Assembly: GCF_000311725.1 (NCBI RefSeq)
Contig: NZ_HE978511.1
Coordinates: forward strand, 1,064,671-1,122,692
Source of the DNA: Robertmurraya massiliosenegalensis JC6
Lineage (GTDB): Bacteria; Bacillota; Bacilli; Bacillales; Cytobacillaceae
Direction of reading: 5' to 3'
DNA length: 58,022 nucleotides
Below are positions 48,112-57,130 of the stretch, one piece after another (position 1 is the first letter of the stretch; the number at the start of each line of letters is the position of its first letter). A program made the position numbers and the translations under genes. The notes below the pieces were generated by a model, which ran no database searches, was not told the DNA's origin, and was given only the letters and a program-made list of their open reading frames with translations.

Positions 48112-48837
48112 TTAATCACCCCTTTTGTGAAAAACCTCTTCATACAGTACTTCAATATCTTGTATATTAGATTCGTCAAATTTCTTTGGTGACATTTCTC
48201 CAACTTTCCGAACCATGATACATTCATCTGGACGAATGAATTTTATGACCCCAGCTTTCATACTCGCCCTCCATAGCCGTGTTTCAATATTTGTCCTACC
48301 TGTTTCATCTGGATAATTCAGACCATGAACCATTACACCAAAGTCAATTTCACCTGGATATTCATCATAAAATCCGACTCCTTCATCAAATACACATGAT
48401 TCAACATACCCTTGACATTCTCTAGAACCAAGAAAAATATCTCTTCTACCTCCGACTTCAACAGCTCTCTTAGCAATACTAAAATGTTTATTTTCATTTC
48501 GATCAAAACCCAAATCTTTTCTATGTGGATTAAATACAAAATGTGCACGGACTTGATATTTAACGTCTTTCAAATAAGTATAAAATGCCAAATCTCCCTT
48601 TTCATCTTGATATTTTTTTAATCGAATCCCTTTTGATTCTGTTTGAATTGGATTCATTACACGCACTTCATCAATTATCCACATTATTGTAGGCTTCCAG
48701 TAAATTGATTCAACAATTCCTTTCAAACTTTGATACGTAGGGATTTGATAGGACATTTTCTCTCCTCCAATTTTTGTTAATGGATCGGTGAATAATGCAT
48801 ACCTACCTGATACTTCAAATTCAATTTGGTTTCTCAA
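48112..48837 (-). CDS. cas5: Cas5d, crRNA-processing endoribonuclease of type I-C
   Basis: The 241-residue RAMP protein starts [18 protein letters not shown] and is very similar to B. halodurans Cas5d. The catalytic triad known there (Tyr46, Lys116, His117) appears as Tyr46 in ESIYWKP and Lys117/His118 in DRNENKHFS. It cuts pre-crRNA within the repeat, replacing Cas6. TTG 48837 is the start because GGAGG (48845-48849) lies seven bases upstream and the alignment begins there; a longer frame from 48858 would bury that ribosome site. Confidence 0.95.
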   Translation of the reverse strand: MRNQIEFEVSGRYALFTDPLTKIGGEKMSYQIPTYQSLKGIVESIYWKPTIMWIIDEVRVMNPIQTESKGIRLKKYQDEKGDLAFYTYLKDVKYQVRAHFVFNPHRKDLGFDRNENKHFSIAKRAVEVGGRRDIFLGSRECQGYVESCVFDEGVGFYDEYPGEIDFGVMVHGLNYPDETGRTNIETRLWRASMKAGVIKFIRPDECIMVRKVGEMSPKKFDESNIQDIEVLYEEVFHKRGD

Positions 48838-48959
48838 ACTTGCACCTCCAGTAATCAAAATATTTTCATATCGATACTTTAAAAAATAAGAAACATAGTT
48901 TCATTATTACTAAACTTCTATTTTCATCCCCATCTATTTTGAAAACTTTCTATTATTCA

Positions 48960-48992
48960 AGAACTCATCTTTATTAAATTGATGAGTTTTTG
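48960..48992. terminator. hairpin between cas3 and cas5
   Basis: AAGAACTCATC pairs imperfectly with GATGAGTTTTT around an eleven-base loop, directly after the cas3 stop. The T-run is on the plus strand, so it is a weak terminator for cas3 itself and could instead be a processing or attenuation point separating cas3 from the Cascade genes. Confidence 0.4.
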
Positions 48993-48994
48993 TT

Positions 48995-51406
48995 TTAATA
49001 CATTTCTAACGACCAAATTCCATTCCCTTTAGGGTCAAGACCCATCGCTTCACTGTATGCCACCTCTTTCAATGCATAGACACTTCCGTGAAATAGTAAA
49101 TCAATATTTTTTGCTTTACTTAGTTCCTCTAATTCCGGTGAATAGACATTAATGATATATTGCTGGGCTCTTTTGAGAATAGAAGATAATTCATTACTAT
49201 CTACTTCACCATTTAATTTTGAAATAATTTCTCTTGCTTCAAAATTATAAGGAACGAGCACCGACGTTGTGGGACTATCTATAACTTGAAAATACTGCTC
49301 TGCTATAGCAAATGACTGCCTACTAATCAATGGAAACTTCGCATTATTCTTATTGAAATATGCGGAAAAATAATCTTGATTGAAATTTAGTAGATCAAAG
49401 AGGTTTTTTTCTATGGTTGGGATTGGATAATCTAACTCATTTTGAATTTGATAGTAATAATATTTAAAATAAATATTGATCGCTTCTTGTGATAACAAAT
49501 CATTGCCGAACATTTCAGGGTTACCCTTAAATTCTTCAAGTACACGAGCAGTCTGTTCACTTCCAATTCTTATTTCCCTTAACTTGGTAAGGATTTCATC
49601 CGCAGACTTAATAATATAGACGTTTCGAATAACATCTTCTCCGTGTCGATTACATCGTCCTGCTGCTTGTGCAATGGAGTCTAATCCCGCTATAGATCGA
49701 ATGACACTTTGAAAACTTATGTCTACCCCTGCTTCAATTAATTGCGTACTAACACAAATAACTCTTCTTTTTTTAGAGAGAGAATCTTTTAGTCTCTGTA
49801 ATATGTTTTTACGGTGTGCAGGGCACATATTTGTACTCAAGTGAAACAATTCGTACTCTTTATGTTCTTTAAGTTCTTCAAAGAGTTTTCGAACAGCTGT
49901 TTTTGTATTTAGAATGACCAATACATTATCCACTGTCTCCATCTCAGTTAAGATGAAGTTCGTTAATTCAGGAGCATTCATTCCACTAGGAGTTGTTTTA
50001 TCTATTATATTGACACGCTTAAAACTCCTGTTTACCAGATTGATATCCTTAATCATTTCTGCATCCGTAGAAACATGAAGTTTATTCTCTACAAAATCTA
50101 GTGCCGGCTGTGTAGCTGTACACAGTACAATACTAGAATTGCAAAAACCATTTAGAAAATTAAGGGCTTCATTGAATAATGAAATACACTTAATTGGTAC
50201 AGATTGAACTTCATCGAAAATAACAATAGAATTAGCTAAATTATGCATCCTTCTAGCATTTCTTGTCCCTCTTGAGTAAAAAACGTTCAAAAATTGGACC
50301 ATAGTTGTAAAAATAATCGGACTTTCCCAATTATCTCTAGCAAGCTTAAGTTTCTTCGTCTTTAAATCATAATCTTCATTTTCATAACCTGATTCTTCTA
50401 TTACATTGGAATGATGTTCTAATATAAATTCATCATTTTTTAAAATATCTCGTACCTCTTTTGCATTTTGCTCAATTATGGTTGTATATGGCACAACATA
50501 TATTATTCTCTCCTTTTTATATTTAACTGCATGCTTCAGTGCATATCTGAGGCTAGCAAAAGTTTTTCCACCACCCGTAGGGATTGACAGTGTATAGATC
50601 CCCGATGGATGCGAAGCAAACGCTTCACATTGTTCCGACATTTCATTTCTTAATTGATTAATAGGATGACTAGCTGCTTCCGACACCTGAAACGATGTTA
50701 TCCTTTCCATTAATGAATAGTAACTCTCTTCAAAAAATACATCAGAATCAAATGCTGATTCTTCATTTTCATCTTCTTCAAACACTCTAGTATTCGTTCG
50801 ATCGGCATCAATCAAAGCACTGAATATGTATTTGACAATAAGTGAGAATGTGAACGGCTTCAGTTTATCCTCTCTAAACTTTTTCAAAAGATGAACGACC
50901 TCATTCTTAGCTTTTTCAAAATAGTCATCAAAGTTCGATTCATCTATTTGTACATTAAAAAAGGTGTCTCTTGCATTATCGAATTCCTTAATATCTTTCT
51001 CTTTAACTCTGTTTAAAAAAGGTGATGTTAGATCAGATGAAAGGAAGTCTCTTAACCCACTATGATGGGAAATGATGCACATGGCCAACCATTCTACCGT
51101 AAGTTTGACTATGGGATCTTGAGCATCATCATAAAATTTACTATAGAGTAACTTTCCACCAGCAGTAGAATGGTCAACAGAGCCCCTTGGTGGAGGATTA
51201 TCTGGATTAGCAACTGCCGCTTGAATATAATCATAAAATTCTTCTGTGCTTTTTCCTAAATCATGTAAGAGTCCGGTTAGGCCAGCCAAATGCTGTAGTC
51301 CGATTTTCCCTCCAAATTGTTCACATAACTGACGTACTTCATCCAAATGTTCCCTTACTGTTTGTATCTTCCCATCCTTTTCACGGATATGTGCAATATA
51401 CTCCAT
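48995..51406 (-). CDS. cas3: CRISPR helicase-nuclease Cas3
   Basis: The 803-residue protein has an N-terminal HD nuclease (GLLHDLGKSTEEF, His48/Asp49, later ISHHSGLRD). A DExD/H helicase follows with Walker A SIPTGGGKTFASLRYA (near 275-287), motif II IVIFDEVQ (Asp398, Glu399), motif III LCTATQPAL and motif VI QAAGRCNRHGE. Cascade recruits it to unwind and degrade target DNA. ATG 51406 follows AAGGAAGGTG. A gap of about 157 bases with a hairpin separates it from cas5, unlike the tightly packed genes after it. Confidence 0.97.
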   Translation of the reverse strand: MEYIAHIREKDGKIQTVREHLDEVRQLCEQFGGKIGLQHLAGLTGLLHDLGKSTEEFYDYIQAAVANPDNPPPRGSVDHSTAGGKLLYSKFYDDAQDPIVKLTVEWLAMCIISHHSGLRDFLSSDLTSPFLNRVKEKDIKEFDNARDTFFNVQIDESNFDDYFEKAKNEVVHLLKKFREDKLKPFTFSLIVKYIFSALIDADRTNTRVFEEDENEESAFDSDVFFEESYYSLMERITSFQVSEAASHPINQLRNEMSEQCEAFASHPSGIYTLSIPTGGGKTFASLRYALKHAVKYKKERIIYVVPYTTIIEQNAKEVRDILKNDEFILEHHSNVIEESGYENEDYDLKTKKLKLARDNWESPIIFTTMVQFLNVFYSRGTRNARRMHNLANSIVIFDEVQSVPIKCISLFNEALNFLNGFCNSSIVLCTATQPALDFVENKLHVSTDAEMIKDINLVNRSFKRVNIIDKTTPSGMNAPELTNFILTEMETVDNVLVILNTKTAVRKLFEELKEHKEYELFHLSTNMCPAHRKNILQRLKDSLSKKRRVICVSTQLIEAGVDISFQSVIRSIAGLDSIAQAAGRCNRHGEDVIRNVYIIKSADEILTKLREIRIGSEQTARVLEEFKGNPEMFGNDLLSQEAINIYFKYYYYQIQNELDYPIPTIEKNLFDLLNFNQDYFSAYFNKNNAKFPLISRQSFAIAEQYFQVIDSPTTSVLVPYNFEAREIISKLNGEVDSNELSSILKRAQQYIINVYSPELEELSKAKNIDLLFHGSVYALKEVAYSEAMGLDPKGNGIWSLEMY

Positions 51407-51497
51407 CCGTTCACCTTCCTTTTATTTCTTATTTACACTCAATAAATCAGCATTGTTGAATTTACTCAGGTCAAAATCAATACAGTACTTTACTACC

Positions 51498-51526
51498 ATT
51501 CTGGAATTCATCTGGAAAAAAGTCAA
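51498..51526 (-). promoter_or_regulatory. candidate promoter of the cas operon
   Basis: On the minus strand TTGACT (51521-51526), a 17-base spacer and CAGAAT (51498-51503) resemble a SigmaA promoter with a start near 51491, about 85 bases before cas3. The -10 matches only four of six positions. The 338-bp gap between the WYL regulator and cas3 has no gene. Confidence 0.4.
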
Positions 51527-51639
51527 TTAAATTCCAAGTTTAGACAATTTAATTTCATAATTTAAACTCAGCTAGAATTAAATTTATTTCTTGCTTATTT
51601 GCTATTCTTCTTTCCATATCAGTAATTATAAATACAGGA

Positions 51640-51656
51640 CTGACAAAAAGTGTCAG
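51640..51656. promoter_or_regulatory. palindrome upstream of cas3
   Basis: CTGACA-AAAAG-TGTCAG is a perfect 6-bp inverted repeat in the gap between the WYL regulator gene and cas3. It lies about 114 bases upstream of the candidate cas promoter. It could be an operator for the neighbouring regulator; nothing else in the sequence proves this. Confidence 0.4.
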
Positions 51657-51681
51657 GGAACAAATATTCTTTTAAAAAAAA

Positions 51682-51721
51682 GCAAAAAAATAGAGTCCCT
51701 TAAAAAATAATCAAGGCACTC
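51682..51721 (-). terminator. terminator of the WYL regulator gene
   Basis: On the minus strand GAGTGCCTT pairs (one mismatch) with AAGGGACTC and is followed by a TATTTTTTT run. It lies 24 bases after the regulator stop codon and separates that gene from cas3. Confidence 0.7.
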
Positions 51722-51744
51722 AAAATGACTGTTTTATATACTTT

Positions 51745-52719
51745 CTACTTTTGATATGTTTTTACCATTTCCTCAAATTCACGCTGCAACTCTTTACGTA
51801 TGGTCGCTGGTTCTATTACTTCTGCACTAGTTCCAAAAGAACGAATCCATCTTAAAAATTCGAGCTTACTCTTCACTTTTGTTTTAAGTAAGAGGGAGCC
51901 ATCCTCTTGCTCTTCTAATATTGTGTCTGTGTAAAAATCGTATTCATATATGTATCTACTAATCTCTTTTTGGAATTTAACGATGAATGAAATTGGCTCC
52001 ATTTCTTCTGCAAATATGGACCATCTATTTGCCAGAAAATCAGAAATTGAAAAGCTTTTTGGTATCTGATAGTGCGCTTCCGTTAATTGAATAGACCGAA
52101 CTCGGTTTAGGCGAAATACTCTTACCTCTTTTCGTAAATGACAGAAAGCTATAACGTAAAGCTGACCACCTCGTGGTATAAGATAATAAGGATCCAATTT
52201 TCTATATGACATTTCATTCCGATGCATTGAAAAATATGATACTTGTATCGAAATATTTTGCGCAATAGCTTGGACTAAAAGCGGCATAATTTCTACATGA
52301 TTTGAGTTATAATATTGATCTTGAAATAATATCCGCTCTCCAATTTGAGCACTGATTGGTTGCACACTCTTATTGTTATGTACCTTTCCTCCGATTTTTT
52401 CTAGACCGGAACGATAAGCTAAATAATGGGGATGCTTTTCTGAAGTAATGTTCCCCGAAACAAATGGGTAAAGAATGAGTGCCATCCATTCTTCAAAAGT
52501 TAAATTTTGTGGTGATTCTACAGGTTTACTAATAAGTTTATATCCTTGTCGACCTTCATTTGTATAATAGTAACCAATCTCTTCCAACACTCTCATATCT
52601 CTGTATATGCTACGAATTGATGTCTGACAATGTCTTGCCAACTCTGCTGCAGTAACGGTTTCATGATTATCTAAATAATTTACAATATAAAATAATCTTT
52701 CTGCTTTTTGAGAACGCAA
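51745..52719 (-). CDS. WYL-domain transcriptional regulator next to cas genes
   Basis: The 324-residue protein has an N-terminal winged HTH of DeoR type (ERLFYIVNYLDNHETVTAAE with RSIYRDMRVLEEIGY), a WYL domain in the middle (about 130-210, including ISYR-like MSYRKLDPYYLIPRGGQLY) and a C-terminal WCX domain. WYL regulators are often encoded with CRISPR-Cas loci, and some repress or activate them in response to nucleic-acid ligands. It is on the same strand as cas3 and has its own terminator. The TTG start follows AGGGGGGAG. Confidence 0.88.
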   Translation of the reverse strand: MRSQKAERLFYIVNYLDNHETVTAAELARHCQTSIRSIYRDMRVLEEIGYYYTNEGRQGYKLISKPVESPQNLTFEEWMALILYPFVSGNITSEKHPHYLAYRSGLEKIGGKVHNNKSVQPISAQIGERILFQDQYYNSNHVEIMPLLVQAIAQNISIQVSYFSMHRNEMSYRKLDPYYLIPRGGQLYVIAFCHLRKEVRVFRLNRVRSIQLTEAHYQIPKSFSISDFLANRWSIFAEEMEPISFIVKFQKEISRYIYEYDFYTDTILEEQEDGSLLLKTKVKSKLEFLRWIRSFGTSAEVIEPATIRKELQREFEEMVKTYQK

Positions 52720-52854
52720 GCGGTATTCTCCCCCCTTAAATAATTTCTATTTGCTTCCATTTTATCACTTAATTAGAGCTAAGTTGGATAATTTTTTCCA
52801 TAATTATCTTCCTTAAAGACAGACCTAGCAAACCACAAAAAGAAGCACACAGAA

Positions 52855-53183
52855 CAAAGCCCCTACAAAATGTAAGAATCTTCCGGTTTGTCTAATTCAA
52901 TCCAAACATCACTCACCCTTAAGCGGAATTTTTCCTGTTATCTCATCAATGGAAGCCCTTTTAGGCGAAATAACGGAAGATTTTCCGCTTATGGAGGGCA
53001 AAATCGTTTATTTTGGCATTTTTTCAGTGAATAGCAGGAATTTTTCCTGTTATGTCGGCTCTTTTTCATGATTCTTGCTTATTAAGCGGAAATTTTCCTG
53101 TTATTTTTTCATACCGATGTTTCTACTGTTTATACGAGCATTTTATCGAACACTTATCCTCAAGTCGAGGGAGTTTATAAATT
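52855..53183. repeat. about 320-bp dispersed repeat, copy B (cluster 4)
   Basis: This matches 27069-27384 from end to end in the same orientation, starting at AAGCCCCTACAAAATGTA and ending AAGTCGAGGGAGTTTATAAAT, with four GGAA-TTTTTCC/GTTAT units in the same order. By eye about three quarters or more of the positions agree. It fills most of the 509-bp gap between the WYL regulator and yhbH, which has no gene. Confidence 0.8.
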
Positions 53184-53192
53184 CCGGAACAA

Positions 53193-53220
53193 CCAAAAAG
53201 GAGTCCATTAAGAACTCCTT
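53193..53220 (-). terminator. terminator of yhbH
   Basis: AAGGAGT pairs with ACTCCTT around an eight-base loop; on the minus strand it is followed by TTTTTGG. It lies a few bases after the yhbH stop. Confidence 0.75.
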
Positions 53221-53228
53221 GTCGGAAA

Positions 53229-54401
53229 TTATGCATACATCTTATCTTCCTGCTCCTTTTTAAAGAAGCTTCGCATGGCGTGGAATACATCGGCTTTTTG
53301 CTTGAGGATGTAGTATCGGAAGTCTTCATTTTTGATGTTTTTATACGCAGACATGAGGGTTGAATGGCGGTTGTATTGGTTTACTTCTCCATATCCAAAC
53401 ATATTGGATACCTTCATAATTTGTTCTACAAGCTTGACACATCTTGCATTATCAGACGTTAAATTGTCTCCATCGGAAAAATGGAATGGATAGATATTAT
53501 ATCTGGTTGGATTATATTTCGAATCAATTAATTCTAATGCTTTTCGATAAGCTGAAGAACAAATCGTTCCTCCGCTTTCTCCCTTTGAGAAAAAGTCTTC
53601 TTCACTGACAACTTTAGCCTCTGTATGGTGAGCAATAAATTCAATTTCAACCGTTTCATATTTTGTCCGTAAAAATCGGGTCATCCAGAAAAAGAAACTG
53701 CGTGCCATATACTTTTCCCAAATCCCCATACTACCACTTGTGTCCATCATCGCTAGAACTACCGCTTTTGAATCAGGTTTTACAACCTCATTCCACGTTT
53801 TAAATTTCAAATCCTCACGATAAATAGGATGAAAGCTTGCCTTTCCCGTCATTGCGTTACGCTTAAAGGCCGTCATCATCGTTCGTTTCTTATCAATATT
53901 CCCCATTAAGCCCGTCTTTCGAATATCATTAAACTCGACATTCTCAACAACGACATCGTCTTGCTCTTTTCTTTTCAAATTCGGAAGCTCCAGCTCCTTA
54001 AATAGCGCCTCCTCAATATCCATTAACGATACTTCTGCCTCAAAATAATCTTCACCAGCTTGGTCTCCTGCACCTTGACCTTTCCCAGGTCCTTTTTGGC
54101 CACTTGAACCATCACGCGCAACCACGTCACCAACCTGACTATCCCCATCACCTTGGCCAACATGTTTGTTCTTATCATAGTTGTAGCGAATTTTATATTC
54201 ATCCAATGAACGAATCGGTATTTTAACCACTTCCCTACCATTTGACATGACAATATTTTCTTCTGTAATTAGATCCGGTAAATTATTTCGAATCGCTTCT
54301 TGGACTTTTTCCTGGTGGCGTGTTTGATCATCGTGGCCTTTGCGGTGGAGGGACCAATCTTCCTTCGAAATTACAAATTGATGATTGTTAGCATCAGTCA
54401 T
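53229..54401 (-). CDS. yhbH: sporulation protein YhbH (DUF444, vWA-like)
   Basis: The 390-residue protein has a glycine-rich disordered stretch (about residues 82-117) and a C-terminal von Willebrand A-like domain with metal site DTSGSMG (Asp220). B. subtilis YhbH is expressed in the mother cell and affects spore formation. Homologues (YeaH) are encoded next to the PrkA/YeaG kinase, as here. The ATG follows AAGGAGGGG. The 439-bp gap to prkA (54402-54840) holds the prkA terminator and no gene. Confidence 0.95.
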   Translation of the reverse strand: MTDANNHQFVISKEDWSLHRKGHDDQTRHQEKVQEAIRNNLPDLITEENIVMSNGREVVKIPIRSLDEYKIRYNYDKNKHVGQGDGDSQVGDVVARDGSSGQKGPGKGQGAGDQAGEDYFEAEVSLMDIEEALFKELELPNLKRKEQDDVVVENVEFNDIRKTGLMGNIDKKRTMMTAFKRNAMTGKASFHPIYREDLKFKTWNEVVKPDSKAVVLAMMDTSGSMGIWEKYMARSFFFWMTRFLRTKYETVEIEFIAHHTEAKVVSEEDFFSKGESGGTICSSAYRKALELIDSKYNPTRYNIYPFHFSDGDNLTSDNARCVKLVEQIMKVSNMFGYGEVNQYNRHSTLMSAYKNIKNEDFRYYILKQKADVFHAMRSFFKKEQEDKMYA

Positions 54402-54797
54402 TTTAACCCCTCCTTATTTTTTTGTTCTTATAAGTTCACCTTAGAAAACCTTGACGACTCTCCCATTTGGCCTACTTTTCTTTTCTCATTCATCATGGCA
54501 TCATCATAATAATAATTAATAAGATTCACACAATTTTACTTTCTTGCATACAATATCTCGGATGTCTCAGTTATAAAGTAAATTGGTGATTACTCTATCC
54601 TATGCAGTAATTATAAATAATTTACAAATTATTTCGACAATGACTAAATAGCCTAAAAAAAATGGACAAGCTATTGGACAAAATATCCGTAACTTTTTGA
54701 CTCTCTTCACTTTAAAGTCGAGCTCATGACGAGATTATGAGGAACCTCTTCAATCTTCCCACATCATAGCCCGCTTTCAACCTTCCCAATTAGATAC

Positions 54798-54834
54798 AAA
54801 AAAACTGACAGAACACTCACGCTCTGTCAGTTTT
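54798..54834 (-). terminator. terminator of prkA
   Basis: AAAACTGACAGA pairs perfectly with TCTGTCAGTTTT, and on the minus strand is followed by TTTTTG. It shows prkA and yhbH are separate transcripts here. Confidence 0.85.
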
Positions 54835-54840
54835 CTATTT

Positions 54841-56712
54841 TTAACGATTGAGTAAACTTCCTACATATCGCAAAAGTTCGTTTGCTGAAGTGGAATTGTA
54901 TCCGTGTTCATCAATCAAACGTGCTACCACTTCATTGACTTTCTTCAGTTGTTGCTCATCTGGTGTCTTGGTGGAGGTCGTGATTTTCACAACGTCCTTC
55001 AAGTCAGCAAATAGTTTTTTCTGGATGGCTTCACGCAATCGATCATGTGAGTTATAGTCGAACCTCTTACCTTTACGGGCATAAGCGGAAATCCGAATTA
55101 AAATTTCTTCACGGAACGCTTTTTTCGCATTTTCAGAGATTCCAATTTGCTCCTCAATTGATCGCATTAGCTTTTCATCTGGATTAATTTCTTCACCTGT
55201 TAGCGGGTCACGAAGCTTAATTTTGTTGCAGTAAGCTTCCACATTATCCAAATAGTTATCCATCAAAGTCTTAGCCGATTCTTCATACGAATACACAAAT
55301 GCTTTTTGCACTTCTTTCTTCGCAATATCATCATATTCCTTACGGGCAACAGAAATGAAATTTAAATATCGCTCTTTTAATTCATCCGAAATGGAAGGAT
55401 GCTGATCAAGCCCTTCTTTTAATGACCGTAAAACATCTAATGCATTGATGGACGTCATTTCTTTTCGAATGATAGTTGAAGAAATACGATTGATGACATA
55501 ACGAGGATCAATCCCGCTCATTCCTTCATCATTGTATTCCTTTTTCAATTCTTCTAAATCAGCTGTATTAAAGCCCTCGACATTTTGACCATCATAGAGC
55601 CTCATTTTCTTAACGAGGTCGATGTCCCCTTTTTTTGGTTCCTTTAATCGGGTTAAAATCGTGAACATCGCAGCAACCTTTAATGTATGTGGCGCGATGT
55701 GTACATTTGAAACATCACTTTCTCGAATCATTTTCTCATAGATCTTCTCTTCTTGACTAACCTTTAAATTATACGGAACAGGCATGACGATAATCCTTGA
55801 ATGTAAAGCTTCGTTTTTCTTATTTGAAATAAATGAACGATACTCGGTTTCATTCGTATGAGCCACTATGAGTTCATCGGCGGAAATTAACGCAAATCGG
55901 CCCGCCTTAAAATTGCCCTCTTGTGTTAATGATAATAAGTGCCATAAAAACTTCTCATCACATTTTAACATTTCTTGAAATTCCATCATCCCTCGATTTG
56001 CTTTATTTAGTTCCCCATCAAAACGATAGGCACGAGGGTCTGATTCTGACCCATATTCAGCGATGGTTGAAAAATCAATACTTCCTGTTAAATCGGCAAT
56101 GTCTTGAGATTTTGGATCAGATGGGCTGAACGTTCCAATACCCACTCGTTTGTCTTCTGAAAAAAAGATTCTTTCGACTATTACATCTTCAATCCGTCCA
56201 CCATATTCTTTTTCCAAACGCATTGTATTTAGAGGGGAAAGATTTCCTTCGACTCGGATTCCATACTCATCAAAAAAGTCCTGGCGTAAATGATGCGGAA
56301 TTAAATGTAATGGATCTTCATGCATGGGGCAGCCTTTAATCGCATAGATAGCACCGCGATCTGACCGAGAATACGTCTCCAAACCTCGTTTCAGCATCGC
56401 AACCAACGTCGATTTACCCCCACTCACAGGACCCATTAATAATAGAATTCTTTTTCGTACGTCTAGTCGCTTTGCTGCTGGATGAAAATACTCCTCCACT
56501 AACTTCTCTAAAGATTCTTCCAATCCAAACAGCTGGTTGCTGAAAAATTGATATTGATTCTTCCCATCAACTTTTTCTACTCCTGCATCTTTTATCATAT
56601 TGTAAACGCGGGAATGTGCTGACTGGGCAACCCATGGCTGTTCTTTAATGATCTCTAAATATTCTGCAAAAGTACCTTCCCATTTTAATTTTTCTTCTTC
56701 ATGTCTTTGCAT
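54841..56712 (-). CDS. prkA: serine protein kinase PrkA (apparent frameshift at the N-terminus)
   Basis: The frame encodes 623 residues nearly identical in layout to PrkA: an AAA+ domain with Walker A GPVSGGKST (94-102), the GRFALISADELIVAHTNETE segment and a C-terminal kinase-like domain. It acts in sporulation and stationary phase, and AAA protease activity has also been reported for homologues. The natural start appears to be ATG 56735, with GGGGAGGGT upstream, reading MDILKK as in B. subtilis, but that frame is off by one. Restoring one A in the A7 tract (56718-56724) joins it to the main frame. ATG 56712, the first in-frame start, has no ribosome site. A SigmaE-like promoter lies upstream. 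Confidence 0.93.
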   Translation of the reverse strand: MQRHEEEKLKWEGTFAEYLEIIKEQPWVAQSAHSRVYNMIKDAGVEKVDGKNQYQFFSNQLFGLEESLEKLVEEYFHPAAKRLDVRKRILLLMGPVSGGKSTLVAMLKRGLETYSRSDRGAIYAIKGCPMHEDPLHLIPHHLRQDFFDEYGIRVEGNLSPLNTMRLEKEYGGRIEDVIVERIFFSEDKRVGIGTFSPSDPKSQDIADLTGSIDFSTIAEYGSESDPRAYRFDGELNKANRGMMEFQEMLKCDEKFLWHLLSLTQEGNFKAGRFALISADELIVAHTNETEYRSFISNKKNEALHSRIIVMPVPYNLKVSQEEKIYEKMIRESDVSNVHIAPHTLKVAAMFTILTRLKEPKKGDIDLVKKMRLYDGQNVEGFNTADLEELKKEYNDEGMSGIDPRYVINRISSTIIRKEMTSINALDVLRSLKEGLDQHPSISDELKERYLNFISVARKEYDDIAKKEVQKAFVYSYEESAKTLMDNYLDNVEAYCNKIKLRDPLTGEEINPDEKLMRSIEEQIGISENAKKAFREEILIRISAYARKGKRFDYNSHDRLREAIQKKLFADLKDVVKITTSTKTPDEQQLKKVNEVVARLIDEHGYNSTSANELLRYVGSLLNR

Positions 56713-56775
56713 CTCAATTTTTTTAAAATATCCATAAGGACCCTCCCCTGTAGCTTGATCAGAGACGATTAATAT

Positions 56776-56804
56776 AATCTATGCGAGCTATCATTCGAAC
56801 ATGC
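56776..56804 (-). promoter_or_regulatory. SigmaE-like promoter of prkA
   Basis: On the minus strand the -10 is CATAGATT (56776-56783), 7 of 8 to CATACANT. With a 14-base spacer the -35 is GCATGTT (56798-56804), 6 of 7 to KMATATT. The expected start is near 56769, about 34 bases before ATG 56735. It has the same architecture as the spoVR promoter at 4168-4196. Confidence 0.6.
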
Positions 56805-56989
56805 GTAAACAAGAGTGAGTTTTGATAACGCACTAGAGAAAAGTCCCTTACCTAGCAGAAAAATGACCTGTCAAAAAAAATCCATACTTAACATTCACAC
56901 TTTTAATTGAATAGGCTATAATAAACCTATATGTTATTTTTGAGAATAATTTATGATGATAAAATTTAATTTTAAGGGGGCATACATAA

Positions 56990-57082
56990 GTGAAACTAAT
57001 TCTAATTCTTGGGGTTATGGTTGCATTCCTATCAGCTATCTTCACAGCTGGCTACAACGATAAGCCAGGTGCGAATAAATAA
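56990..57082 (+). CDS. 30-residue hydrophobic peptide
   Basis: GTG 56990 follows AAGGGGG nine bases upstream. The product has an N-terminal hydrophobic helix (LILILGVMVAFLSAIF) and a short polar tail TAGYNDKPGANK, so it is either a single-pass membrane peptide or a secreted propeptide. A strong terminator follows 15 bases after the stop, making a compact one-gene unit. The family is not recognised. The layout echoes the 38-residue peptide at 1334-1450, but no receptor gene is adjacent. Confidence 0.6.
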   Translation: MKLILILGVMVAFLSAIFTAGYNDKPGANK

Positions 57083-57096
57083 TTTTTGCTACATAC

Positions 57097-57128
57097 AAAA
57101 AGCTGCTGAAGCGTTCAGCAGCTTTTTT
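57097..57128. terminator. bidirectional terminator
   Basis: AAAAAGCTGCTGAA pairs perfectly with TTCAGCAGCTTTTT around GCG. It is shared by the convergent peptide gene and nfrA. Confidence 0.9.
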
Positions 57129-57130
57129 CA

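Noticed and set aside
27000-53200. Whole block as a classical genomic island or prophage
   Set aside because: No integrase, transposase, tRNA-end duplication or phage gene is present; only the flanking repeats and broken methyltransferase hint at mobility.
53075-53263. 62-codon frame in the repeat copy B
   Set aside because: It is built from dispersed repeat sequence and runs into the yhbH terminator.
54547-54554. CATACAAT on the plus strand as a SigmaE -10
   Set aside because: The -35 match is poor and no plus-strand gene follows.
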